This document shows positions 16,701 through 22,750 of a stretch of 22,750 bases of DNA, in pieces. A model generated the notes under the pieces. That model had not been told where the DNA came from. It searched no databases and saw only the letters and a program-made list of their open reading frames with translations. This DNA is from DASYSA01 sp036003885. GTDB taxonomy: Bacteria > Acidobacteriota > Blastocatellia > UBA7656. The translations under genes and the position numbers were made by a program. The stretch's first letter is position 1. Every line of letters starts with the position of its first letter. The DNA lies in NCBI GenBank assembly GCA_036003885.1, contig DASYSA010000220.1, positions 1 through 22,750 on the forward strand, read 5' to 3'.

Positions 16701-17108
16701 GTCCGCTCGATCTGTCTTCAGGGAGAGCTGTTGAGCGTCTGCGGTCACGGTGACCTGCTCGCTCACTGCGCCTACCTGTAACGTGTAGTCCGTGCGGGCG
16801 GTGATATCGGCCCTGACGTCAACCTCCTGGGTCGATGTCTTGTATCCCTGGGCTTCAATCTTGACGGTGTACCTGCCAGGAATCAGATGGGTGACGGTGT
16901 AGTTGCCCTCGTCGTTCGTTTGGACAGTTGTGGTTTGGTTCTTAGTCAGGTCAGTAACAGTCACGGTTGCTCCGCTGACCGCCGCCCCCCGAGGGTCAGT
17001 GACCGAGCCAATAATGCTCCCGTAAATAGCCTGCGCCTTTACGCCGACAGACATACCCGTGAGCAATAACAAACTGATTACCGTTAAACCGATTTTGCTT
17101 GTTCGCAT
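13752..17108 (-). CDS. Oar-like TonB-dependent receptor with carboxypeptidase-regulatory domain
   Basis: A 1118-residue outer-membrane protein of the Oar-like TonB-dependent group, which is abundant in Acidobacteriota. A signal peptide (1-27, ending KAQA) leads into a carboxypeptidase-regulatory-like beta domain (about 28-110; GSVTDPRGAAVSGATVTVTD, then DEGNYTVTHLIPGRYTV). A plug follows (about 118-230, with VTVTADAQQLSLKTDRADVA), then the barrel to the C-terminus, which ends in QFGLRFAF, the aromatic end typical of outer-membrane barrels. Such receptors import large nutrients such as oligosaccharides or peptides; the ligand cannot be read here. ATG 17108 is chosen because AAGGAGG (complement of 17117-17123) lies 8 bases upstream and the signal peptide follows at once. 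Cysteine pairs (NQCNC, FFCNC, DSCVDC) in the barrel could form disulfides in loops. A terminator follows the gene. Confidence 0.93.
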   Translation of the reverse strand: MRTSKIGLTVISLLLLTGMSVGVKAQAIYGSIIGSVTDPRGAAVSGATVTVTDLTKNQTTTVQTNDEGNYTVTHLIPGRYTVKIEAQGYKTSTQEVDVRADITARTDYTLQVGAVSEQVTVTADAQQLSLKTDRADVATAFNQRQLTELPILDRNFTKFLLLTPGTQQLGWQHASSENPQGSVQIMVNGQHFSGTSFQLDGTDNQDPILGIIVINPTLESAVESKITTQNYDAEFGLAIAGVVTAQTKSGSNDLHGSLFEFRRNDVTSARNPFSQSSNNALTGKAIPDTLWNQFGGSAGWRLKKDKNFIFGDFQGTRRKNGGSVLTTVPTALARTGDLSEYGRNIYDPTTGNSVGVGRTQFANRRIPANRLSQQALKLINLLPLPSPGRTGIENNFTGSGVEAFNSDQFDIRDDHYWSEKLHLFGRYSFARFDKSGPGAFGTALGGPAFDNIFFSGTSSVRNQSIASGFDYTMSTTTITDFRFGFFKYRVNVLPGGLGTTPASDAGIPGLNLDDFFTSGMPDFGIRGQGGFRFGYSLDVNQCNCPLDQQEQQFQFVNNWSFIHSNHTYKTGADIRYAMNLRVPSDAHRAGQLRFEPGRTSDFNANGTVRDEGLGIATFLLGDVSSFNRYVGRTTTAAERQRRWFFYGQDTWRATQKLTVNYGLRWELIFPERVKENGDGSLLNLESGNLFVGGVGDVNKNFNVDPTYKAFAPRLGIAYQLKEKTVVRAGYGRSFDIGVFGSLFGHTVTQNLPVLQQQDLQTSGFARVFTLTSGPPAPFFPAVPSNGKLPLPNGIFARARPFTQTLPTVDAWNVTVQHTLMRNSSVEVGYVGNKGTHVFAGGGPAFNVNQPVSDLSQPDADKRKPFFGKFGWTQGIDFFCNCADNRYNALQTKFETRFAGLSILAHYTYAAAKFNDGDYFIHDRSVSRGPTDEDRTHLFFFSNVWDLPIGRGKALLGSSSKTVDLILGGWQLNTVSTWASGLPFTPGVSGANCSVNSGPCRPDLTGDPDGDKTQFNWFKVGIGPGTPWAKAASGQFGNVGRNTLRGPHYFNTDASLFKKFQVSETKKLEFRIEAFNLFNHVNLGQPDSCVDCGSNAGHINGLAPGAQMRQFQFGLRFAF

Positions 17109-17255
17109 GGGATGTGCCTCCTTGTGAGACCGCTGTGAAGGCCTCGGGCCCGTACCTATCAACATCTGGTGAGCACTTTATTTGAGACGCGCGCACTTCC
17201 GAAACCGCCAAGATGGCGTTCTCTTTTTTGTTTTATGCTGAAGCGGTTCTAGTTA

Positions 17256-17269
17256 TTCCGAGTTCGGTA
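17256..17269. promoter_or_regulatory. Secondary operator-like palindrome (imperfect)
   Basis: TTCCGAGTTCGGTA matches the perfect palindrome at 17317-17330 at 12 of 14 positions and is centred 61 bp from it, about six helical turns. It may be a second site for the same regulator, allowing cooperative binding or looping. Confidence 0.42.
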
Positions 17270-17316
17270 GGAGTCCGGATGCATACAAAATACATGGACA
17301 TGTGTGGCTCTGGTTC

Positions 17317-17330
17317 TTCCGAATTCGGAA
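17317..17330. promoter_or_regulatory. Primary operator-like palindrome of the receptor promoter
   Basis: TTCCGAATTCGGAA is a perfect 14-bp palindrome. It lies about +8 to +21 relative to the predicted start of receptor transcription, a typical place for a repressor. No regulator gene is adjacent, so the protein that binds is unknown. Confidence 0.55.
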
Positions 17331-17343
17331 TCACTGCGGCGGG

Positions 17344-17373
17344 ACTATATCAATATGCATAGAGCGATGTCAA
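17344..17373 (-). promoter_or_regulatory. Sigma-70 promoter of the receptor gene
   Basis: On the minus strand TTGACA (complement of 17368-17373) and TATAGT (complement of 17344-17349) are separated by 18 bases. The -35 box is perfect and the -10 box is one base from consensus. The predicted start is near 17337. It is the best-looking promoter in the window. Confidence 0.6.
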
Positions 17374-17388
17374 GCATGTTATATAGAG

Positions 17389-17574
17389 CTATTGGAAGCA
17401 CATGATATAGGCGTCGGTGGGATCACTACGCTTTTCCCACGTTGCCGAGAACCGTCTGGCGACGGCTTCGATGGCGGTTCGCTCCTGCTGCTTCAAATCC
17501 CTCGCGCGTCCCTGCCCATGGCCGACTACCTGTGCGGCATTTCGAGCCGCGACGTGGATCTTATTGCCCCCCAT
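17389..17574 (-). pseudogene. Probable truncated gene relic (RFSATWE-type hypothetical protein)
   Basis: This frame encodes 61 residues with a protein-like middle, including QQERTAIEAVARRFSATWEK and then DPTDAYIM, before stopping at CFQ. From memory, similar segments occur in longer uncharacterised bacterial proteins in which the DAYI motif is followed by a hydrophobic strand and more sequence; here it ends abruptly in an AT-rich stretch. The first ATG overlaps the end of the upstream 178-residue gene by 14 bases, so it could be co-translated if real. I read it as a 3'-truncated relic, but a genuine small protein or a chance frame cannot be excluded. Confidence 0.35.
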
Positions 17575-18097
17575 CTGCAGTTATGATTCCCGAACGTGGG
17601 CAACCGAGTCCCTCCGTAGAGATCTTGATAAATCTTGCTCTCTTTTCATCAATCTTCCATGCGGCCTTTGCTGACAGGGTAGCCTTTCCCTGTTCATTAT
17701 TCAAAATGGCAACGATTGTCCCCGGCATCCTGGTACCGTTGTTTTGGCATTCCCCAATAAATTCTGGCGACCTCTTCGAATGTTCGGGAACCTTCAGAAC
17801 ATCGCGGACGACCGAATGGCCATCCTCGAGTAACATATATTCATCTCCGCAAATCTTCCACGATGAGGCGAATAAAGGTGGCTTGTCCGAGATGTCCGTT
17901 CCTCCCAAATCTTTAAGCCCCAGATCCTTGTGTCTATTCTCGATTACGACAACCCTCTCATTGCGCATGAAGCGACCAATAAGCGCCTTGGGGACGTCAG
18001 CACCGCATCGGACACCGCTAAATCCGTCCTGAGGACCTGAGGCTCCTGTACAGAATAACAAAAGCATTAGCGGTAAGATGGCTGTGAACTTTCTCAT
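17561..18097 (-). CDS. Secreted four-cysteine protein of unknown function
   Basis: A 178-residue protein with a clear signal peptide (1-20; RKFTAILPLMLLLFCTGASG). The mature part has four cysteines, at 31, 83, 117 and 166, enough for two disulfides, in blocks VRCGADVPKALIG, SWKICGDEYMLLEDG, FIGECQNNG and LGCPRSGIITADGG. The well-formed blocks suggest a stable exported domain, but I do not recognise a named family. ATG 18097 is chosen because the signal peptide follows directly and AAAGGGG lies upstream (complement of 18107-18113); a TTG at 18151 would add 18 unlikely residues. It is divergent from the TPR/CRTAC1 pair and on the same strand as the receptor gene, though the receptor has its own promoter. 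No function is proposed. Confidence 0.78.
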   Translation of the reverse strand: MRKFTAILPLMLLLFCTGASGPQDGFSGVRCGADVPKALIGRFMRNERVVVIENRHKDLGLKDLGGTDISDKPPLFASSWKICGDEYMLLEDGHSVVRDVLKVPEHSKRSPEFIGECQNNGTRMPGTIVAILNNEQGKATLSAKAAWKIDEKRARFIKISTEGLGCPRSGIITADGGQ

Positions 18098-18351
18098 ACC
18101 TTGTATCCCCTTTACCAAGAGACCTCCGCTGCATCTATCCTTCTCATTCAATATAACCCTCCCCCGTTGTCGCAGCCAGTGCTGGAATCACACGGAAACA
18201 CGGGAATCAACAGAGCCCGGCGACTCGCCGCAATGAACGTCCAGAAGTTTCCCAATTCTCTGGCCGGCGCTCCAACAATTGGTTTCCTCGTCGCGTTGCA
18301 CCCTGGTTTGAGGCAGGATATCCTTTTCGAGGTCAACTTGAAGGCGTGGCG

Positions 18352-19398
18352 ATGCTCTTGTTCAAGTCCAACCCTTACCTGCTATCGTTGATTGCGATTA
18401 TCCTCCCGTGCACAGGGCTGGCACAAGAAGATCAGTCTGCAAAGAAGCAGTCCAATACCGCTACAATCGAGCAAGCGGAGTCGCTGCTCAGCGCCGGTAA
18501 GGTCGATGCAGCGATAGCCATGCTAACCGCCATTCCCCGATCCGAGTCGAACAACACGCAGATACTGCATCTCCTGGGGTCGGCATTTTATCAAAAAGGC
18601 GACTTCGCCCATGCTATCGAGAATCTTTCGTTTGCCGTGAAGCAAGCTTCTGAAGGGAGCTTGCAGTATCGGCAGGACGTGCAGATGCTGGGGCTGTCTC
18701 ATTACCTGACAGGACACATCAAGGAGGCCATCCCCTACCTCGAGCAGGTGGCGAGTTGGGCGTCTGACAATGTTGAGATGGCTTACACGCTCGGCATCAG
18801 TTACATCCAAACTCACGATCAAGACAAAGCGCGCGAAGCGTTCGCGCGGATGTTTTCTGTCTCGCCCGGCTCTGCATCTGCTTATCTGATCAACGCTCAG
18901 ATGATGATTCGCCAGCAGTTTGAAGAGTTCGCTGAGAAGGAATTGCAAAAAGCGCTGGAGATCGACCCGAAGCTTCCACAGGCCAATTTCCTGTTGGGCG
19001 AGCTCGCGGTCTATCGCGCCGACCTGGAACGAGGTATCGCACTTCTGCAGAAAGAGATTGCCATCAATCCCGGATTTGCGATGGCTTATTACATGCTCGG
19101 CGAAGCTTTTTCCAGACAGCTCAAGTGGGAGTCGGCCGTCGGGCCGCTCCAGAAATCGATCTGGCTGAATCCTTTTTTCAGTGGACCATACATCGCTCTC
19201 GGCAAGGTTTATTTGAAGAAGGGTGAGCTGGTTAATGCGGAGAGCATCTTGAGGCGAGCATTAAGAATGGACCCGAATAACTTCTCGGGGCATCATCTGC
19301 TCGCACAAGCGCTTCGACAATTGAACCGAGCGGAAGAGGCGAAGAAAGAGTTCGAGCTTGCAGACAAGTTGCGTACAAGCTCAGAGAAGAACCAGTAG
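18352..19398 (+). CDS. Secreted TPR protein paired with CRTAC1 protein
   Basis: A 348-residue protein with an export signal (about 1-24; LLSLIAIILPCTGLAQ) and TPR helices over almost its whole length (about 35-340). Clear units include AMAYYMLGEAFSRQLKWESA, PYIALGKVYLKKGELVNAES and GHHLLAQALRQLNRAEEAKK; in total about eight units can be counted. It is probably a periplasmic or membrane-anchored binding scaffold. ATG 18352 is preferred over GTG 18346 because GAAGG at 18340-18344 lies 7 bases ahead. Its stop is one base before the ATG of the CRTAC1-type gene, so the two are one unit. TPR genes beside CRTAC1 genes are common in this phylum, which suggests that the products act together; the task is not known. 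Confidence 0.86.
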   Translation: MLLFKSNPYLLSLIAIILPCTGLAQEDQSAKKQSNTATIEQAESLLSAGKVDAAIAMLTAIPRSESNNTQILHLLGSAFYQKGDFAHAIENLSFAVKQASEGSLQYRQDVQMLGLSHYLTGHIKEAIPYLEQVASWASDNVEMAYTLGISYIQTHDQDKAREAFARMFSVSPGSASAYLINAQMMIRQQFEEFAEKELQKALEIDPKLPQANFLLGELAVYRADLERGIALLQKEIAINPGFAMAYYMLGEAFSRQLKWESAVGPLQKSIWLNPFFSGPYIALGKVYLKKGELVNAESILRRALRMDPNNFSGHHLLAQALRQLNRAEEAKKEFELADKLRTSSEKNQ

Positions 19399-19399
19399 C

Positions 19400-21262
19400 A
19401 TGCGAAGAACGAAGGCGCCGGCTACTCCCCTTCTTGCCATTGCTCTGCCGATGCCCAACAGACTCAAGGACTCCTGTCACCTGCTTGCCCGCCATTACAT
19501 CCCGGCTGTGTTGCTTGTCGGCGTGATCGTCGTCATAGCGCCGGATCTGCCTGCTATTTCGACCCAGGTCTCCCACTCAGCATCAGCCGGCGCCGATGAA
19601 AATGGGGAGAAAGATTTCTCTGTGACCTTCGTTGATATCGCCGAGCGAGCGCGGCTCACTTCTCCGATCATATACGGAGGCGTCGACAGGAAGAAATACA
19701 TCATTGAGACAAATGGTTGCGGCGTTGCCTTCCTCGACTACGACAACGATGGCTGGCTGGACGTTTTCCTGCTGAACGGCACGCGCCTCGAAGAATTCCC
19801 AAAAGGAAAGGAACCTACCAACAAGCTCTATCACAACAACGGCGACGGCACTTTCACCGATGTCACCGTCAAATCGGGACAGACGAACTCGGGCTGGGCT
19901 TCGGCGGTAACGGTGGGAGATTACGACAACGATGGATTCGACGATCTGTTCATCACTTACTGGGGACGGAACGCTCTATTTCACAACAACGGCAATGGTA
20001 CTTTCGCAGACGTTACCTCAAAAGCCGGCTTGAGCACCAAAGGTACCCGCTGGGGATCGGGCTGCGCATTCATCGACTATGATCGGGACGGAAAGCTCGA
20101 TCTCTTTGTCGCGAATTACCTGAAGTTCGATCTTGCAAGTGCACCCGAACCCGGCAAGGGGCCGAACTGCTTGTGGAAAGGAATTCCTGTCAACTGCGGA
20201 CCGAAGGGCTTACCTACCGACACCAATCTGCTCTATCACAACAACGGGGACGGAACGTTCACTGACGTCTCTGATGCGTCGGGTATCAGCAAGGTGCGCG
20301 ATCACTATGCAATGACCGCGGTCATCACAGACTTCAACGACGACGGCTGGCCTGACCTCTACGTCGCCTGCGATTCGACTGCGAGCATCCTCTACCGCAA
20401 TAACCGCGACGGCACATTCACCGACGTCGCGGTCGAAACCGGAGCGGCTTACAACGAAGATGGACAGGCGCAGGCAGGAATGGGAGTGACAGTTGGAGAC
20501 TACAACGGAGACGGCCAGCTTGATATCTTCAAGACTCATTTCGCCGATGACTTGCCAATCCTGTATCGAAACTCCGGCCGCGGATTTTTCGAAGATGTCT
20601 CGCGGCAAGCAGGCTTCGACCATACGCGCTACGTTCAATGGGGGACCGGGCTGGCTGACTTCGACAACGACGGCTGGCCAGACATCTTCACAGCCACCGG
20701 CAATGTCTACCCCGAGGTTGAGAAATACTTCAAAGACTATCCACATCGGAGCACCCGGCTGGTGTACCGGAATCTTGGGAACGGTCGCTTCAAAGACGTG
20801 ACGGCTCAATGCGGGCCAGGTGTCCTGAGTCCGCATTCGAGCCGCGGCTGCGCGTTTGGCGACTTCGACAACGACGGCGACGTCGATGTGCTGATCATGA
20901 ACATGAATGAGCCGCCTTCGCTGCTGCGGAATGAATACATCAGTGGACCGGGCCGCGGTGGGAACAACTGGATCGAGCTGAAGTTGATTGGTATGAAATC
21001 GAATCGCTCAGCCATTGGCGCGCGAGTCCGATTGAAAGCCGGAGGGCATTTGCAAGCTCAGGAACTGACCAGCCAATCGAGTTACTACTCACACAACGAT
21101 CCGCGTCTTCACTTCGGATTGGGATCGAGCAAAAAGGCCGACCAGATCGAGATCCGCTGGCCGAGCGGTGCTACAGAGTTGATCAGAGACCTGGCGTCCA
21201 ATCAGATTACGACGATCAGGGAAGGTAGCGGAGTTATCCGGCGACGGTCTGTGGGAAAATAG
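19400..21262 (+). CDS. CRTAC1-family protein (FG-GAP/VCBS repeats, ASPIC/UnbV domain)
   Basis: A 620-residue exported protein. A hydrophobic segment at about 32-50 acts as signal or anchor. Seven calcium-loop repeats follow: DYDNDGWLDVF near 113, DYDNDGFDDLF near 174, DYDRDGKLDLF near 226, DFNDDGWPDLY near 311, DYNGDGQLDIF near 367, DFDNDGWPDIF near 421 and DFDNDGDVDVL near 488. This is the pattern of an integrin-alpha-like beta-propeller, and the acidic loops would bind calcium. Residues about 535-605 form the ASPIC/UnbV domain (IGARVRLKAGG, HFGLGSSKKADQIEIRWPSG). Homologs are extracellular or periplasmic and of poorly known role. The start follows the TPR stop by one base; ATG 19451 is an alternative with a more compact signal. 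Cysteines at 236-280 may form a disulfide. Confidence 0.92.
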   Translation: MRRTKAPATPLLAIALPMPNRLKDSCHLLARHYIPAVLLVGVIVVIAPDLPAISTQVSHSASAGADENGEKDFSVTFVDIAERARLTSPIIYGGVDRKKYIIETNGCGVAFLDYDNDGWLDVFLLNGTRLEEFPKGKEPTNKLYHNNGDGTFTDVTVKSGQTNSGWASAVTVGDYDNDGFDDLFITYWGRNALFHNNGNGTFADVTSKAGLSTKGTRWGSGCAFIDYDRDGKLDLFVANYLKFDLASAPEPGKGPNCLWKGIPVNCGPKGLPTDTNLLYHNNGDGTFTDVSDASGISKVRDHYAMTAVITDFNDDGWPDLYVACDSTASILYRNNRDGTFTDVAVETGAAYNEDGQAQAGMGVTVGDYNGDGQLDIFKTHFADDLPILYRNSGRGFFEDVSRQAGFDHTRYVQWGTGLADFDNDGWPDIFTATGNVYPEVEKYFKDYPHRSTRLVYRNLGNGRFKDVTAQCGPGVLSPHSSRGCAFGDFDNDGDVDVLIMNMNEPPSLLRNEYISGPGRGGNNWIELKLIGMKSNRSAIGARVRLKAGGHLQAQELTSQSSYYSHNDPRLHFGLGSSKKADQIEIRWPSGATELIRDLASNQITTIREGSGVIRRRSVGK

Positions 21263-21287
21263 TGGACTGTAACAGCGAATTCGCGGT

Positions 21288-21441
21288 TCTCATTAACACC
21301 CAACTTCAGGTTGGGTGTTGTGGCTTCGGCGTGGATCGGAACCGTTTCAACGGTTTTATCTCCCCTCGTGGATGTAGCGAAACTGTTGAAACAGTTCGGA
21401 AAGTCCGCGCTACCCAAAGTCACCCCGGGGTGTTAATGAGA
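21288..21441. repeat. 154-bp structured element with terminal inverted repeats
   Basis: The ends TCTCATTAACACCC (21288-21301) and its exact complement (21428-21441) form 14-bp terminal inverted repeats. Inside are a 10-bp hairpin (21295-21304 with 21310-21319, loop TTCAG), AACCGTTTCAACGGTT (21340-21355), AACTGTTGAAACAGTT (21381-21396), a stem GTAGCG/CGCTAC (21374-21379 with 21408-21413) around the latter, and the palindrome CACCCCGGGGTG (21421-21432). The two 16-base palindromes, read on opposite strands, differ only by a compensated C-G to T-A change. It lies between converging genes. It could be a small non-autonomous mobile element, a REP-like repeat or a structured RNA; it may also act as terminator. 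No transposase is present. Confidence 0.65.
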
Positions 21442-21538
21442 GGACGCCACACCAAACCAAATTCAAGAAAACTCTGAAGACTTCCGATGCACTACCGATT
21501 TCAATGTTACAGGCAACTATACAGTGGCGAGCGTGCAG

Positions 21539-22750
21539 CTACTGCAGCGGTCTTATGCGTGGGTCCAGTTGTCGGGCCTTCTGATACTCCGCCTGAGCCG
21601 CTTCCTTTTGTCCCTTCTGAAGCAGCGCTTTTGCAAGTTCGTAATGAGCGCGCGCGTCTTCAGGATTGAGTTTGACCGCGGCCTCGAATCTCTCAATCGC
21701 AGCTTCAACGTTTCCTTCTTTCATTCGACCTCTGCCCGTGTTCAACGCGAACATCGCGGCTTGCATGTCCGCCTTCTTCTTGTTGAGCCGAGCCGCCTCC
21801 TGAAACTCCACGCGGGCCGATTCGATGTCGCCCTTCTGACGGAGCGCGGTCCCAATCGTATTGTGAATCTCGGGAGCATTGGGCGCGATCTTCAGCGCCT
21901 GGCGGAGAGCCGCTAACGCGTCGTCGAGTTTACCTTGTTGTTGCAGAACCGTGCCGAGCGCGTAGAGAGCTTCCGCATAGTCGGCCTTTGCCTTCAACGC
22001 CGCACTGAATTCCGCCGCCGCCTCGTCAAGCTTCGACTGCTGCAACAGAATCACCCCAAGCGTATAGTGGGCTTCCGGCAGGGAAGGCTGCAGCGAGATA
22101 GCTTTTTTCAACTCCGTTGCGGCTTCGTCGAACTGGTCTTTGTTCTTGAGCGCGAGTCCGAGATTGTAGTGTGCTTCAGCATTGTCAGGCGCAAGAGAGA
22201 TTAACTTCTGATACTCGGCAATCGCGGCGGCGTAGTCACTCTTTTGGATGTACGCCATTCCCAGATTATGGCGGACGATCAAGTTATCAGGCTGCAGCTT
22301 GAGCGCAGTATTGAATGCAGCAATCGCAGCATCGGGATCGCGCCTGGCCACGAGGGCCAATCCAAGGGCGCTGTAGGCATCGACAAAGTCCGGCTTGAGT
22401 TTCGTCGCCGCGCGGAAGGCTTCGATCGCTTCGTCGAGGTCCTCACCCTCTGGAAGTAACTGGCCCATTGCATGGCGTGGCTCAATCGCATCAGGAGTGA
22501 ATTGAGAAGCGCTCGGCTCCACTCCCTGGAGATCGTCGCGCTTGCGGAGCGCCAGGCCCAGATAATATTGAGATTCGGCATGACCTGGGATGAGCTTTAC
22601 CGCTTCTCTCAATGCCGCGACGGCGCCCGCGATGTCGTCTGAGAACCAACGCGCGGTGCCGAGATAGTAGCGCGCTTCTCCATAGTCGGGCTTCATCTTC
22701 ACGACTGTTTCAAACTCCGCAACAGCGGCTCGAAGCTCGTCTCTCGCTGC
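21539..22750 (-). CDS. TPR-repeat protein, N-terminus beyond the window
   Basis: At least 403 residues of continuous TPR array. The frame stays open from the stop at 21539 to the right edge: upstream of the first possible start at 22702, the codons still encode TPR-like sequence (ELRAAVAEFETVVKMKPDYG), so the true start lies outside. About ten 34-residue units are visible, such as AEAHYNLGLALKNKDQFDEA, PEAHYTLGVILLQQSKLDEA and ARAHYELAKALLQKGQKEAA, most ending in a proline-containing turn. Near 22490-22530 one unit is three residues short and its second helix is lost (GVEPSASQFTPD). It is probably a protein-binding scaffold. It converges on the CRTAC1 gene and could belong to a second TPR/CRTAC1 locus to the right, but no signal peptide or partner can be seen. 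Confidence 0.87.
   Translation of the reverse strand, partial: AARDELRAAVAEFETVVKMKPDYGEARYYLGTARWFSDDIAGAVAALREAVKLIPGHAESQYYLGLALRKRDDLQGVEPSASQFTPDAIEPRHAMGQLLPEGEDLDEAIEAFRAATKLKPDFVDAYSALGLALVARRDPDAAIAAFNTALKLQPDNLIVRHNLGMAYIQKSDYAAAIAEYQKLISLAPDNAEAHYNLGLALKNKDQFDEAATELKKAISLQPSLPEAHYTLGVILLQQSKLDEAAAEFSAALKAKADYAEALYALGTVLQQQGKLDDALAALRQALKIAPNAPEIHNTIGTALRQKGDIESARVEFQEAARLNKKKADMQAAMFALNTGRGRMKEGNVEAAIERFEAAVKLNPEDARAHYELAKALLQKGQKEAAQAEYQKARQLDPRIRPLQ

Larger units (their letters stand above)
17109..17337 (-). other. Long untranslated leader of the receptor gene
   Basis: No gene is seen here. If transcription starts near 17337 as the promoter predicts, the receptor mRNA has a leader of about 229 bases. 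It contains the strong Shine-Dalgarno sequence near the ATG, the two palindromes listed separately, a half-site TTCCGAA at 17197-17203, a small inverted repeat ACATG-GA-CATGT at 17292-17303 and a T-rich run near 17222-17235. I do not recognise a known riboswitch. Confidence 0.4.

Noticed and set aside
17202..17235. CGCCA-AGA-TGGCG followed by a T-rich run as a plus-strand terminator
   Set aside because: The stem is only 5 bp and no plus-strand gene ends upstream of it.
17302..17674. Plus-strand open frames in the receptor upstream region
   Set aside because: No ribosome-binding site and no protein-like pattern; they overlap the promoter and the opposite-strand gene.

Overview
The window reads as a stretch of an Acidobacteriota chromosome, probably close to Blastocatellia or Solibacter-like lineages. 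This is inferred from gene content, not from a phylogenetic marker. The signs are an acidobacterial-type duplicated orphan permease (ADOP/MacB-FtsX), an Oar-like TonB-dependent receptor with a carboxypeptidase-regulatory N-terminal domain, a CRTAC1/ASPIC-UnbV protein next to a TPR protein, several more TPR proteins, and moderately GC-rich coding sequence. There is no rRNA, tRNA, CRISPR array, integrase or transposase. Gene density is ordinary and most spacers are short.

Layout, left to right. (1) 373-2976 (+): an ADOP-family permease with MacB-like periplasmic domains. (2) 3277-5711 (+): a compact unit of ECF sigma factor, zinc-finger anti-sigma factor, small DUF4190-like membrane protein and secreted EstD-like alpha/beta hydrolase. 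A 12-bp palindrome sits just before the sigma gene. (3) 5898-7322 (-) and 7567-10976 (+): an SLC45-like MFS sugar transporter, divergent from a secreted glycogen-debranching-like glycosidase that is followed 5 bp later by a small secreted TPR protein. Together they look like an alpha-glucan or oligosaccharide utilisation locus. (4) 10998-11060: an inverted repeat built from CACGAAT heptamers between converging genes. (5) 11114-13620 (-): a redoxin gene whose stop overlaps (ATGA) the start of a three-part protein, made of a cytochrome-c-like heme module, a peptidylglycine-monooxygenase-like dicopper domain with every copper ligand recognisable, and a TPR tail. (6) 13752-17108 (-): the TonB-dependent receptor. 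It has a clear intrinsic terminator and a good upstream promoter carrying a perfect 14-bp palindrome just after the predicted start of transcription, with a near-copy 61 bp further on. (7) 17389-18097 (-): a secreted four-cysteine protein of unknown function and, overlapping its 3' end, what looks like a truncated gene relic. (8) 18352-21262 (+): a TPR protein and a CRTAC1 protein one base apart. (9) 21288-21441: a 154-bp element with 14-bp terminal inverted repeats and internal hairpins that covary. (10) 21539 to the right edge (-): a long TPR protein whose N-terminus lies outside the window.

How the genes may work together: most products carry export signals or membrane segments, so the window is largely about the cell envelope (nutrient uptake, glycan hydrolysis, export or permease function, secreted redox chemistry). 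The least explained part is the redoxin plus heme/dicopper/TPR pair. The best candidates for undescribed non-coding biology are the 154-bp element and the receptor's operator pair.
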